A stretch of 26,395 nucleotides of DNA from JAAEQD01 sp964521815 (GCA_964521815.1 CAZFSN010000018.1:1-26395), one strand, 5' to 3'. Shown: positions 15,675-23,557, counted from the first letter of the stretch. The notes: generated from the letters alone by a model not told the origin. Program-made: numbers and translations.

Positions 15675-15705
15675 CCCACTCCACAGTAGATGGAGTGGGG
15701 TACCC
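15675..15705 (+). repeat. GGTACC-tailed palindromic repeat, copy R4
   Basis: Stem CCCACTCCA (15675-15683) with TGGAGTGGG (15691-15699), loop CAGTAGA identical to R1, then GTACCC. The stem differs from R1 at paired positions (CCTC/GAGG versus CTCC/GGAG), so base pairing is kept. It lies 30 bases past the stop of the PPDK-B gene, without a T-run. Confidence 0.75.
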
Positions 15706-15735
15706 TTCGTAAGCCCCTGCATTAGGGCGCTAATT

Positions 15736-18700
15736 TTACTTCTTCGCCTTCATCGCTATCGGGCGGGCGGCATCGGTGACGGCGCCGATTTTGGCGGCGT
15801 AGCTGGTTTTGTGGTCGATATCATCATCGGTGACTATGTGAACATCCAGAAGGCCGTCTGTTTTATAGCCGGTCTGTAAATAATTCATCTCGGCTAAACA
15901 CAAACTCCAACCCTCCAGCCAGGTCAGTAAATCATCCCGCTGCTTTTTGGTGCCGTTAAAATGAATGAGCAAATCGATATCGCTTTTGGGGCCGGCGGTC
16001 GCGTTTTTGGTACTGCCGAACACATAATAGCCTTTCACGCCGAAACGGACCGGATCGAGCTGGGAGGCGATATACTCCGACATCCGTAAACGCCAGGCCC
16101 AGAAATTATCCGACTGCGGGGCGCTTTCAATTTCCGGCGCCGCCGTTTCATAGACTTCCGAACCTGATTCGCTTAAAATACCGATTGCCTCGTTCAATTC
16201 GGCATTCATCAAAACCTGCAGGATAGAGCCATTGGTCGATTGGGGGACATCGATTAGGCGCACGGTATCGGCCAGAAAAGCGTATTCGGGCAGAATATGG
16301 GGCAGTATATTTTGGCTCTTCAGAAGGAAGCGTTCGTTGAAAACTATATTTTTATCATCCGGATATAGAGGCAGATAGCGGATACGGGCTTCCACCAAAT
16401 CCTGGAAAAAATGAGTGCCGAAAGAAAGATCGGGCAGGTAATTTCCTTTCTGACGGGCGATCTCGATTAAGACAGCGGTGTTGTTGATATCGGAATAGGT
16501 GACATTGACCCCTAATTTGATATCGCCGCGGCTGCCCCAGCGGCCCGGGCCCATCAGAATAAACTGACGTTTGGGTAACAGCTTGTTAAGCTGGCTGACC
16601 GCCCGGCCGACCGCCATCAGGCTGTCCCTGTCGGTCAGATCGCCGTAGCGGGCGGGATCGACATAGACTATATGGGTAATATCCGGCACCCGGCCGTTGG
16701 AAATATAACGATTGGCGGTAAAGATGATTTTTGTTTTAGGCAAACCTTTGGGAATAGGAGCCGGAACGCTGTCCTCGGAATAACTTTGCGGCCGGCACTG
16801 AAGCAAGTAAAAGTCCTCGCCGTCGTGGGCGAATTCGATATCCACGGGGGTCTCCAGCTTGTCCTCCAGTAACTTGAGCATATCATGCATCTGCTTAACA
16901 AAGGGCGAATTAGAGATCAGTCCATCGAAAGTAACCACCAGGTCATCCTTCTCGAAATCGATATTCATGGCGAACGGGCGTCTTAGATTTTGACCATCAT
17001 AGATAGATATGATTTTGCTGATATTCGGGATTTCATTACCGAACATCCGTAAAAGGTCATCTGCTTTTACTGTTTCAAAAGTATTTGTTTTCAAATTGAC
17101 GACATCAATATTCCTGGGAGAATAATGTATAACCTCATCGGTGGTGACATTGGCTCTTAATTCCGGCTGTCCGGGAGCGATCAAGACAGGGTAGTCATCA
17201 CTTACCCGGTCCACTGCCCGGGTGCCGAGGCCGGGAACCATGCGAATCAGGCCGTCTTCGCGCTTAATCCGGGGCGACCATCGAAACTCATTTCGGCTGA
17301 AAGCCACGCCCGCGAACAGGGGCAGAAAATAATCGCCGATTTGATGGCCGACCACTTCCTGTATCATTATCCCCATCTCTTCGGCGAAATCTATCAAACC
17401 CCTTTCCGACCGATACTCAACCGGGTCGGGGCCGAAAGTTGAGGCGTACACTTCGGCGATAGCATCGGTTAAAGCCGCCAGCCGTTCCTGCTTACTGCCC
17501 TGATTGGCGATAAAGAGACTTTTATACTTGCCGGAAAAAGCCGCGCCAAGCCTGTCCTCAAGCAAGCTCGAACTGCGAACGATCAAAGGCCGCTGTTCGA
17601 AATCATCCAACGCCATCGATAAACCCTGGATTATCTCCGGCGGGAAATGGCTATTTTTGAATGTCTGGACCACGTGGGGGTATTCGAGGCGAATCTGGTT
17701 GATATCTTTGTATTTTTGCTCGACTACCTCATCGAGGTTGTTGAAGCTTAAGAACTTTAATATTACATCGGAGGTGATATACCAGGTTTTCGGGATTTTT
17801 ATTGATTGACCATGACCGCTTTCTTTCAGAGATTTTTGCAATATATGATTAGCTAAAAATAGGCCGGCGCTCTTGCCGCCCAGTTTACCGTGGCTATCCG
17901 AGGAGAAAATCGTGTTGTCTAAAAGATCATAAAAATCACTGATTTCAACATATTCTTTGGCGATATTGATATAATTAAGCTGGCCGGAGAAAAACCGCCG
18001 TATAAGCGAAACCTTGATGCCTTTTTCGGTGTTCGGAGGAAGCACTATACCCTCAGGAGCGATATGACGGTAGCGCCGTATATCGTCCATCACTTCCCCT
18101 AACGAAAGATTGCGATTGGCAACTTTCACCAGGAAACTGGTTTTATCATATCTCATCCATTTCTGGATATTATTCAGGATTTGCTCATCGGACATATGCC
18201 GGGCGGCTATTTTGAAAATTTCGTTGCTTAAATTTTCGGATATACTCAATACCTGTTTCTGATGTGGCCGGTTGTCATCGCTTTGAGACGATCCATTGCC
18301 GATATCCACTATACTGGCGTTGCTGCGTAATTTCTCGGCCTCCTCGATTCCCGACCAACAAAGGTGATTCAGCATTTTCTGGCAGACATTCAAATAAAGG
18401 TTCCTATCGGTCTGCCTGAGAAGACTTAAAACCACGCGCCATTCATTAGTGCCCAACTCCGACAAATTTTCCCTGGCCTTCTGATATTCCTGGAAAACCT
18501 GCCTCATTTTCTTATGCATTATGAAATGGCCGAGGCGGTCAGCGATAGTATCCAGCAATTTGATTTCTTGAGTTATAAATGGACCTTCGTCCGCGTTGGG
18601 CATTTCCCTTGTGTAGTAAACGCATAGGCAGCCGATAGTCTGATCTTGAATAGTAATTTCCGTTTTTAGTACCCATTGGGTTTCTGTAAAATCAGGCAAT

Positions 18701-18915
18701 ACATAATCTTTTTCGTCGACAGTTATTTTTGCCTGACAGACATCCGGATACTGCATACTGGGCGGTATTACTTTAATTATTTCGTTATAAATATATTCCA
18801 GGTCGGCTTCCTGATTATTTAAAAGTTCCTCAATTTTATAAAGGCAGTTTAGCTCTTTTTCTCTTTCCTGCAGAAAACGGATTAAATCATCGGCCGGTTT
18901 GTTTTGATTATTCAT
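15736..18915 (-). CDS. PPDK-B: GAF-like / PEP-pyruvate-dikinase ATP-grasp / nucleotidyltransferase fusion
   Basis: A 1059-residue cytoplasmic fusion. Residues 10-140 resemble the GAF-like input domain of sensor kinases (ELNCLYKIEELL; IPPSMQYPDV; IGCLCVYY). A helical stretch follows to about 335. LGGKSAGL (345-352), VRSSSLLEDR (446-455), EVYASTF (488-494), MIQEVVG (517-523) and DIEFAHDGEDFYLLQCRP (692-709) are the PEP/pyruvate-binding ATP-grasp domain of PEP synthase/PPDK. Residues 785-850 hold a block shared with PPDK-A: GPGRWGS (789-795) and GTHFF (833-837). At the C-terminus GSTKNATAGPKSDIDLLI (967-984) with Asp1024 is a minimal nucleotidyltransferase site. The phosphohistidine swivel domain and PEP barrel are absent. 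The start overlaps the PPDK-A stop by 8 bases, with GAGGGG before it. The activity is unknown; a regulatory phospho- or nucleotidyl-transferase is inferred. Confidence 0.85.
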   Translation of the reverse strand: MNNQNKPADDLIRFLQEREKELNCLYKIEELLNNQEADLEYIYNEIIKVIPPSMQYPDVCQAKITVDEKDYVLPDFTETQWVLKTEITIQDQTIGCLCVYYTREMPNADEGPFITQEIKLLDTIADRLGHFIMHKKMRQVFQEYQKARENLSELGTNEWRVVLSLLRQTDRNLYLNVCQKMLNHLCWSGIEEAEKLRSNASIVDIGNGSSQSDDNRPHQKQVLSISENLSNEIFKIAARHMSDEQILNNIQKWMRYDKTSFLVKVANRNLSLGEVMDDIRRYRHIAPEGIVLPPNTEKGIKVSLIRRFFSGQLNYINIAKEYVEISDFYDLLDNTIFSSDSHGKLGGKSAGLFLANHILQKSLKESGHGQSIKIPKTWYITSDVILKFLSFNNLDEVVEQKYKDINQIRLEYPHVVQTFKNSHFPPEIIQGLSMALDDFEQRPLIVRSSSLLEDRLGAAFSGKYKSLFIANQGSKQERLAALTDAIAEVYASTFGPDPVEYRSERGLIDFAEEMGIMIQEVVGHQIGDYFLPLFAGVAFSRNEFRWSPRIKREDGLIRMVPGLGTRAVDRVSDDYPVLIAPGQPELRANVTTDEVIHYSPRNIDVVNLKTNTFETVKADDLLRMFGNEIPNISKIISIYDGQNLRRPFAMNIDFEKDDLVVTFDGLISNSPFVKQMHDMLKLLEDKLETPVDIEFAHDGEDFYLLQCRPQSYSEDSVPAPIPKGLPKTKIIFTANRYISNGRVPDITHIVYVDPARYGDLTDRDSLMAVGRAVSQLNKLLPKRQFILMGPGRWGSRGDIKLGVNVTYSDINNTAVLIEIARQKGNYLPDLSFGTHFFQDLVEARIRYLPLYPDDKNIVFNERFLLKSQNILPHILPEYAFLADTVRLIDVPQSTNGSILQVLMNAELNEAIGILSESGSEVYETAAPEIESAPQSDNFWAWRLRMSEYIASQLDPVRFGVKGYYVFGSTKNATAGPKSDIDLLIHFNGTKKQRDDLLTWLEGWSLCLAEMNYLQTGYKTDGLLDVHIVTDDDIDHKTSYAAKIGAVTDAARPIAMKAKK

Positions 18916-20665
18916 AAAAAATCACCCCTCGGCCGCAACGGCCGTCAACTTTTACTTTTAGCGGAGAGGAAAATTCTACATGTTTCACGAAACGCGTCTC
19001 GGCCACAGTTGACCTCTGATTCAGCCAATCCCAGTTTATCTTGTACTGGCCCCAATGATATAAGGAAAAATAGCATATTTGGAAGCTGGTGACATTATGA
19101 AAAAAGTGCGATCCCTGGCTGAGATTGAAATTCAAATCCGACAATGTCGATTCGACGATCACTTTCGCTCCCGATATCTGCCCGAAATTTACCGGAATGC
19201 CGCCTTGCGGGTCTGATGTTCCCCAGCGACCGAAACCGATAAGCAAATATGGCTTTTTCTTCTCGACCAGAGATCGATTGATATTCTCCAGTTCCAAAGC
19301 CATGTCCGGCGTGTATTTCACATCAAAGGTCTCCGGCTTTATATAAACCACATCTCTGATATTGTCAACAACTCCATTGCCCAGAACCGATTCGGAAGCC
19401 ACCAGGACCCTGTCATCCGTCAAATCGGAATCTGACACCTCCACCTCGGCTTGCGATACGACCATTGGCCTGACCTGCAGGAATCCGAAAGTGGCCGGCA
19501 CGCATTGTTGATGATCGAGGGTCATAGCGAATTCGATTTCCACCAGGCTGCCCAGCGTGTCCTCACAGGCCTGCAACAGCGTTTTTAGAAATTCATTCAG
19601 CGGCAGTTGATTTGTTCTTAAAATCGGCGCAAAATCCAAAATCCTTGGCCCTTTGATACCGGTTCCGATTGTAATTCTGTCATTCTGAGGCGAATAGGTC
19701 GAAGCCAGATAGCGCAGGGTTCCATCGTATTCACTATCGGCAAGATTGAACCTGGCCAGGTATTCCGATTCTTCAATCGGATTGTAAACCGGCGGTTTGC
19801 CCATATTAACAGCCCAGAATTCGGTTTGAGTTTGTTTCAATAGATCGTTAATCGAATTGTACGGCGGATTGGATCGGGGATAAGCCGGTGAGTACGACCA
19901 GGCTTTGCCATCGTCGACAATCGCCTTGCCCAGGCCTATCGCCAGATCGACTACGCCCTCATCGGGTTTGGCATGGCCGGTAGGATAAAAATTGTATGAC
20001 CTGGCCACGCCGGACATATGAGGATAAAAACGATCCCCGAAACGAGTCCCGACTACCTCCTGAATAACAACCGCCATTTTTTCATCGATAGTCGCGTGAT
20101 GCGTCGATTTCATGTAATTGCCGGCGGCCTTGAAAAATGTCGAGGCGTACACGAACTTGATCGCCTCGGTTAGCTTTCGGAAACGGGTATCCGCGTCCGG
20201 TTGATTATTGGGGATCATTTTCGTGGCGTAAACACTGGCGAACGGCTCGAACATGGCATCCTCCAGCATGCTCGATGACCGTATGGCCAGGGGAGTATGA
20301 ATCTGCTGTACCAGCGCCCGAAGATCGCCGACCAATTGAACCGGCAAAGAAGCTTTTTGAAAAGCGTGAGCGATGAGGTCATCGCGGGTATCGGCATAAG
20401 CGATTTCATACAAGTCGTTTTGCTTCATGAACAGATCAAAATATTCCGTAGTAATCACGGTCAGAGTTGGGATATTCGCCGTCAGATCCGGCGTGTATTT
20501 ATTTATCTGGCTTGATTGAATAATTCCGTTCATTTTAGCCAAGCCATGAGCCTTGCCGCCGAGTTCGCCGGAACCGATATAGGTGAATTTATCTTTGCCG
20601 GAAAAAAATTGACGGTCGAAGCGGGCTAATGTTTTATGATAAGGGCTATAGTCTGTTCTCGGCAT
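18908..20665 (-). CDS. PPDK-A: PEP/pyruvate-dikinase ATP-grasp paralogue without swivel domain
   Basis: A 585-residue cytoplasmic protein paralogous to the next gene's central region. The PEP/pyruvate-dikinase N-terminal domain is recognisable from LGGKAHGLA (35-43), IRSSSMLED (128-136), FVYASTFF (171-178), VIQEVVGTRFGD (200-211), AIGLGKAIVDD (242-252) and VEIEFA ... FGFLQVRP (375-400). The C-terminal block has GFGRWG (477-482) and GSHFF (518-522). There is no GAF or nucleotidyltransferase part, and no TCHAAI-type swivel histidine or PEP barrel. The frame extends to a GTG at 20710, but that lies inside a dispersed palindromic repeat. The ATG at 20665, with AAGG about ten bases before it, is the likely start. 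It sits 132 bases after glutamate dehydrogenase and overlaps PPDK-B by 8 bases. Confidence 0.85.
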   Translation of the reverse strand: MPRTDYSPYHKTLARFDRQFFSGKDKFTYIGSGELGGKAHGLAKMNGIIQSSQINKYTPDLTANIPTLTVITTEYFDLFMKQNDLYEIAYADTRDDLIAHAFQKASLPVQLVGDLRALVQQIHTPLAIRSSSMLEDAMFEPFASVYATKMIPNNQPDADTRFRKLTEAIKFVYASTFFKAAGNYMKSTHHATIDEKMAVVIQEVVGTRFGDRFYPHMSGVARSYNFYPTGHAKPDEGVVDLAIGLGKAIVDDGKAWSYSPAYPRSNPPYNSINDLLKQTQTEFWAVNMGKPPVYNPIEESEYLARFNLADSEYDGTLRYLASTYSPQNDRITIGTGIKGPRILDFAPILRTNQLPLNEFLKTLLQACEDTLGSLVEIEFAMTLDHQQCVPATFGFLQVRPMVVSQAEVEVSDSDLTDDRVLVASESVLGNGVVDNIRDVVYIKPETFDVKYTPDMALELENINRSLVEKKKPYLLIGFGRWGTSDPQGGIPVNFGQISGAKVIVESTLSDLNFNLSQGSHFFHNVTSFQICYFSLYHWGQYKINWDWLNQRSTVAETRFVKHVEFSSPLKVKVDGRCGRGVIFYE

Positions 20666-20694
20666 TTGAACATACCTTTTGTTATGATTCAGAA

Positions 20695-20731
20695 TTGGCA
20701 GGCAGGTCACGTGCTTCCGCGACCTGCCTTA
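20695..20731. repeat. AGGCAGGTC hairpin repeat, second copy
   Basis: Stem AGGCAGGTC (20700-20708) with GACCTGCCT (20721-20729); near copy of the element at 8491-8527, same orientation. It lies in the gap between gdhA and PPDK-A, so it would be part of any common transcript and could modulate the relative level of the downstream genes. No T-run. Confidence 0.65.
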
Positions 20732-20797
20732 GAAATTTCGATCTTTTATCGTCAAACTGAGAGCTTCATGTCGAAAAGCATTCAATTTTACAAATAT

Positions 20798-22084
20798 TTA
20801 AACCCAGCCGCGATCTTTGCAGGCTTGCGCCACGCGTCCAACCGCGATAATATAGGCGGCGTCGCGCATGTAAATTTTCCGTTTTCTGGCCAGGTCGCTG
20901 ACAGCTATGAACGCCGAGGTCATTTTGGTGTCGAGTTTGCCCAGAACCTCGTCTTTTTCCCAGAAATAGTTCATATTGCATTGAACTTGTTCAAAATAGC
21001 TGCAGGTGACACCGCCGGCGTTCGCTAACAGATCGGGGATCAGGAAAATACCGCGCTTGGCGATAACTTCATCGGCTTCGGGCGTAGTCGGTCCGTTGGC
21101 GCCCTCGGCAATTATTTTAACCTTTTTGCCGATCTTGTTGACATTATTTTTGGTTATCTGGTTTTCCATCGCCGCGGGAATTAATATATCGACTTCCTGT
21201 TCAAGCCAGGCGTCGCCGGGCAAAACCTCATAGCCCAGGTTTTTAGCTTTGTCTTTATCGATACCGCCGAAACGGTCGGTTATTTCCAGTAGTTTCTTTA
21301 ATTCAATGCCATCGGCCTTTTTGAAACTGTAGGAGACTTGATCTTTCTGATCCCAGCACGATACGCAGATCACCTTACCCCAGATTTGCTCGTACAGTTC
21401 AATCGCGTAACGGGCGACATTGCCAAACCCCTGCACGCTGGCGGTAGTATCGGCCGGCGGGATATTAAGCTGTTTCAAAGCCTCGCGGACAGTGAATATC
21501 AAACCATAGCCGGTAGCCTCCGTACGGCCCAGAGAACCGCCCATGCCCACCGGTTTACCTGTAATAAAGCCGGGCAGTTTCTGACCTTGAATAGCTTCGA
21601 ATTCGTCCAGCATCCACAGCATGTGTTGTGAACTGGTCATGACATCCGGGGCGGGCACATCATTAAGCGGGCCAAGATTTTTAGACAATTGACGGATCCA
21701 GCCGCGGCAAATCTGCTCCTGCTCTCTTGAACTCAAGTTATGCGGATCGCAAACCACGCCGCCTTTGCCGCCTCCGAGAGGAATATCGACTACGGCGCAT
21801 TTCCAGGTCATCCACATAGCCAGCGCTCTGACCGTATCGATAGTCTCCATCGGGTGGAAACGGATACCGCCCTTGGCCGGTCCGCGAGCGTCATTATGCT
21901 GTACTCTGAAACCACGAAATACTTTCACGGTGCCGTCATCCATCCGAACCGGAATGCTGAGATGATATTCTCTTAAATTAACTTTAAGTAAATCTCTTGT
22001 CCCTTCGTCCAATTCCAATAAATCAGCGACCTTATTAAACTGTGCCTGAGCCATTTCAAATGGATTATATGAACTGGCAGCCAT
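20798..22084 (-). CDS. gdhA: Glutamate dehydrogenase
   Basis: Catalyses reversible oxidative deamination of glutamate to 2-oxoglutarate and ammonia with NAD(P)+. The 428-residue product matches the ~420-residue hexameric class. Visible landmarks: RGPAKGGIRFHP (68-79), MTWKCAVVDIPLGGGKGGV with the catalytic-lysine region, VPAPDVMTSS, TGKPVGMGGSLGR, ATGYG, and the Rossmann GFGNVARYA. The AxxNQ-type glutamate contact appears as AMENQIT. Cofactor preference is not decided by eye. GAAAGGA precedes the ATG at 22084. It is the first gene of a minus-strand set with PPDK-A and PPDK-B; the 132-base gap after it contains a hairpin repeat. A carbon/nitrogen branch-point enzyme beside two ATP-grasp paralogues suggests a functional link. 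Confidence 0.95.
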   Translation of the reverse strand: MAASSYNPFEMAQAQFNKVADLLELDEGTRDLLKVNLREYHLSIPVRMDDGTVKVFRGFRVQHNDARGPAKGGIRFHPMETIDTVRALAMWMTWKCAVVDIPLGGGKGGVVCDPHNLSSREQEQICRGWIRQLSKNLGPLNDVPAPDVMTSSQHMLWMLDEFEAIQGQKLPGFITGKPVGMGGSLGRTEATGYGLIFTVREALKQLNIPPADTTASVQGFGNVARYAIELYEQIWGKVICVSCWDQKDQVSYSFKKADGIELKKLLEITDRFGGIDKDKAKNLGYEVLPGDAWLEQEVDILIPAAMENQITKNNVNKIGKKVKIIAEGANGPTTPEADEVIAKRGIFLIPDLLANAGGVTCSYFEQVQCNMNYFWEKDEVLGKLDTKMTSAFIAVSDLARKRKIYMRDAAYIIAVGRVAQACKDRGWV

Positions 22085-22153
22085 TTATTTATCCTTTCTC
22101 TTAAGTGTCTTCATTTGCGGGCAATAATAATCTTCTGTTATATGAAAGTCAAG

Positions 22154-22182
22154 ATTATACTGCTTTTATTCTGGAAACATAA
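22154..22182 (-). promoter_or_regulatory. Possible gdhA promoter
   Basis: A consensus TATAAT (minus strand, 22159-22154) lies about 70 bases before the gdhA start; a TTATGT 17 bases upstream is a poor -35. The gap 22085-22500 is AT-rich and holds this, the adaA promoter and a 15-base sequence, CCGGACAGTAATGAT (22423-22437), that recurs with one change at 13440-13454. I see no gene in it; a 69-codon Phe/Cys-rich frame at 22186-22395 is not convincing. Confidence 0.3.
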
Positions 22183-22465
22183 CATATGAATATATATGTA
22201 GTTACATCAGTTTGTTTAAAATTTTGCTTCTTTTTTTATATATTTCTATGCTTTTCGCGAGCATCAATAATGTTATGCTTTTATAGTTTCGCTTTTAATG
22301 TTTTACGAGAACAAGATCGGAATAAAAAAAATACTGAATATAGATTTCTGATAATTACAATTGTCTTAAACAGTCATAGATATTTGACATCCTGAAGAAT
22401 ATTCTGTTGAAATTATCAAAGCCCGGACAGTAATGATATATTTTACTTCCTTACCCGAAAATCGG

Positions 22466-22493
22466 TAGACAATTCTTCTCGATCGGCTTAACT
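22466..22493 (+). promoter_or_regulatory. Possible promoter of the Ada pair, near-leaderless
   Basis: TAGACA (22466-22471), 16-base spacer, TTAACT (22488-22493), seven bases to the ATG at 22501. There is no Shine-Dalgarno. The hexamers are weaker than at trkH or the PLP-enzyme gene, as expected if an activator such as methylated AdaA is needed. Confidence 0.35.
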
Positions 22494-22500
22494 TTCAGTC

Positions 22501-23061
22501 ATGAATTCTTTGAATTATAAGGAAATGGTGAAAGCGTTTCAAACCAACAACAGCACCTATGACGGCCGATTCTATGTCGGCGTGACCTCGACTGGAATAT
22601 ACTGCTTGCCATCCTGCAAGGCCAAACTGCCTAAGCTGGAAAATATCGTCTTTTACGATAATCGGGAGGAGGCTATCGCCGCCGGGTTGCGAGGCTGTAA
22701 GCGATGCAAATCGGAAAGCTATCCCGATATTTTGCCAAAATGGTTGCACGATGTCTTAAAATACATGAAAAACAATCGCAATGTCCGCTTAACGGAAACC
22801 AAATTAATTGAGATGGCGCCAGTCGATATTACGACTATACGCCGGTATTTTAAAAACCATCTGGGCCTGACACCGCTGAGTTTTCATCGCAAACTGCGAT
22901 TGACACACGCCAAAGAGCTAATAGATTCTGGTCACAGTTATTTGCAGGCGGCCTATGAGTGCGGCTACGAATCATCCAGCGGGTTTCGGGATGCTTTCAG
23001 CCGTCAGTTCGGCTATCCGCCGGGGAGGTTTAATGGAAAACAACGCAATCGTCTATCGTGA
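22501..23061 (+). CDS. adaA: AdaA-type methylphosphotriester sensor and AraC-family regulator
   Basis: A 186-residue protein matching the N-terminal half of E. coli Ada. Residues 15-75 form the zinc domain: DGRFYVGVTSTGIYCLPSCK and LRGCKRCK, with Cys35, Cys39, Cys66 and Cys69 as the Zn4 site; Cys35 is the expected methyl acceptor from DNA phosphotriesters. Residues 85-180 are an AraC helix-turn-helix pair (ETKLIEMAPVDITTIRRYFK; LQAAYECGYESSSGFRDAF; FGYPPGRF). On methylation it should activate alkylation-repair genes. The ogt gene overlaps its last 29 bases, so the two Ada functions are split into adjacent genes, as in Bacillus AdaA/AdaB. The absence of a ribosome-binding site fits the near-leaderless promoter. 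Confidence 0.93.
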   Translation: MNSLNYKEMVKAFQTNNSTYDGRFYVGVTSTGIYCLPSCKAKLPKLENIVFYDNREEAIAAGLRGCKRCKSESYPDILPKWLHDVLKYMKNNRNVRLTETKLIEMAPVDITTIRRYFKNHLGLTPLSFHRKLRLTHAKELIDSGHSYLQAAYECGYESSSGFRDAFSRQFGYPPGRFNGKQRNRLS

Positions 23062-23557
23062 TATTAAAAGCCCTCTGGGGGAAATGATCGCCGGAGCGAC
23101 AAGCAAAGGTGTCTGCTTTCTGGAATGGCATGATCGCGGCGGAGTGGAGACGATTTTAAATCGTGTTGCCAAACGCTATAAAACCGATCCTCAGCCGGGA
23201 AACAACGTTCATCTTGATTTACTGGAGCGGGAAATTGACAGCTATTTCCGCGGTGATTTAAAGCAATTCACCGTGTCCGTAGATGTCACCGGCACCGCTT
23301 TCGAACAAGCTACCTGGCGACAATTGCTGAAAATTCCCTATGGTGAAACGCGGTCTTATGGCCAGATTGCTAAAAATCTGGGCAAGCCCAAAGCCTCAAG
23401 AGCGGTGGGCCGGGCCAACGGCGCTAATTATCTTTCGATTGTCATACCCTGTCATAGGGTTATCGAGGCCAACGGCAATCTACGCGGCTACGGCGGCAAA
23501 CTCTGGCGCAAAAAACGGTTGCTGGAGCTGGAGAATAAGCAGGTTAGGATGATTTGA
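23033..23557 (+). CDS. ogt: Methylated-DNA--protein-cysteine methyltransferase
   Basis: A 174-residue suicide repair protein that removes alkyl groups from O6-methylguanine onto its own cysteine. The active-site VIPCHRVI is at 137-144 (Cys140). The preceding SRAVGRANGAN holds the recognition-helix Arg finger region, and the downstream GNLRGYGGKLWRKKRLLELE is the conserved end. GTAFEQATWRQLLKIPYGET marks the start of the catalytic domain. The frame is open from 22955, but the ATG at 23033 has a strong GGGGAGG (23022-23028) and fits the family's N-terminus. The 29-base overlap with adaA implies coupled expression, so it is likely induced by alkylation damage. Confidence 0.95.
   Translation: MENNAIVYRDIKSPLGEMIAGATSKGVCFLEWHDRGGVETILNRVAKRYKTDPQPGNNVHLDLLEREIDSYFRGDLKQFTVSVDVTGTAFEQATWRQLLKIPYGETRSYGQIAKNLGKPKASRAVGRANGANYLSIVIPCHRVIEANGNLRGYGGKLWRKKRLLELENKQVRMI

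Noticed and set aside
13321..15705. R1-R4 as a CRISPR array
   Set aside because: Spacing is irregular, genes lie between copies, one copy is inverted, and no cas gene is present.
15736..16060. Nucleotidyltransferase domain as part of an MNT/HEPN toxin-antitoxin pair
   Set aside because: It is fused in frame at the end of a 1059-residue protein and no HEPN partner is adjacent.
20666..20710. N-terminal extension of PPDK-A from the GTG at 20710
   Set aside because: It would be encoded by a dispersed palindromic repeat; the ATG at 20665 is better.
22186..22395. 69-codon Phe/Cys-rich frame upstream of adaA
   Set aside because: AT-rich sequence easily yields such frames; no ribosome-binding site and no recognisable pattern beyond hydrophobicity.
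22955..23032. Early start for the ogt frame
   Set aside because: It lies wholly inside adaA; the ATG at 23033 has a strong ribosome-binding site and fits the family.
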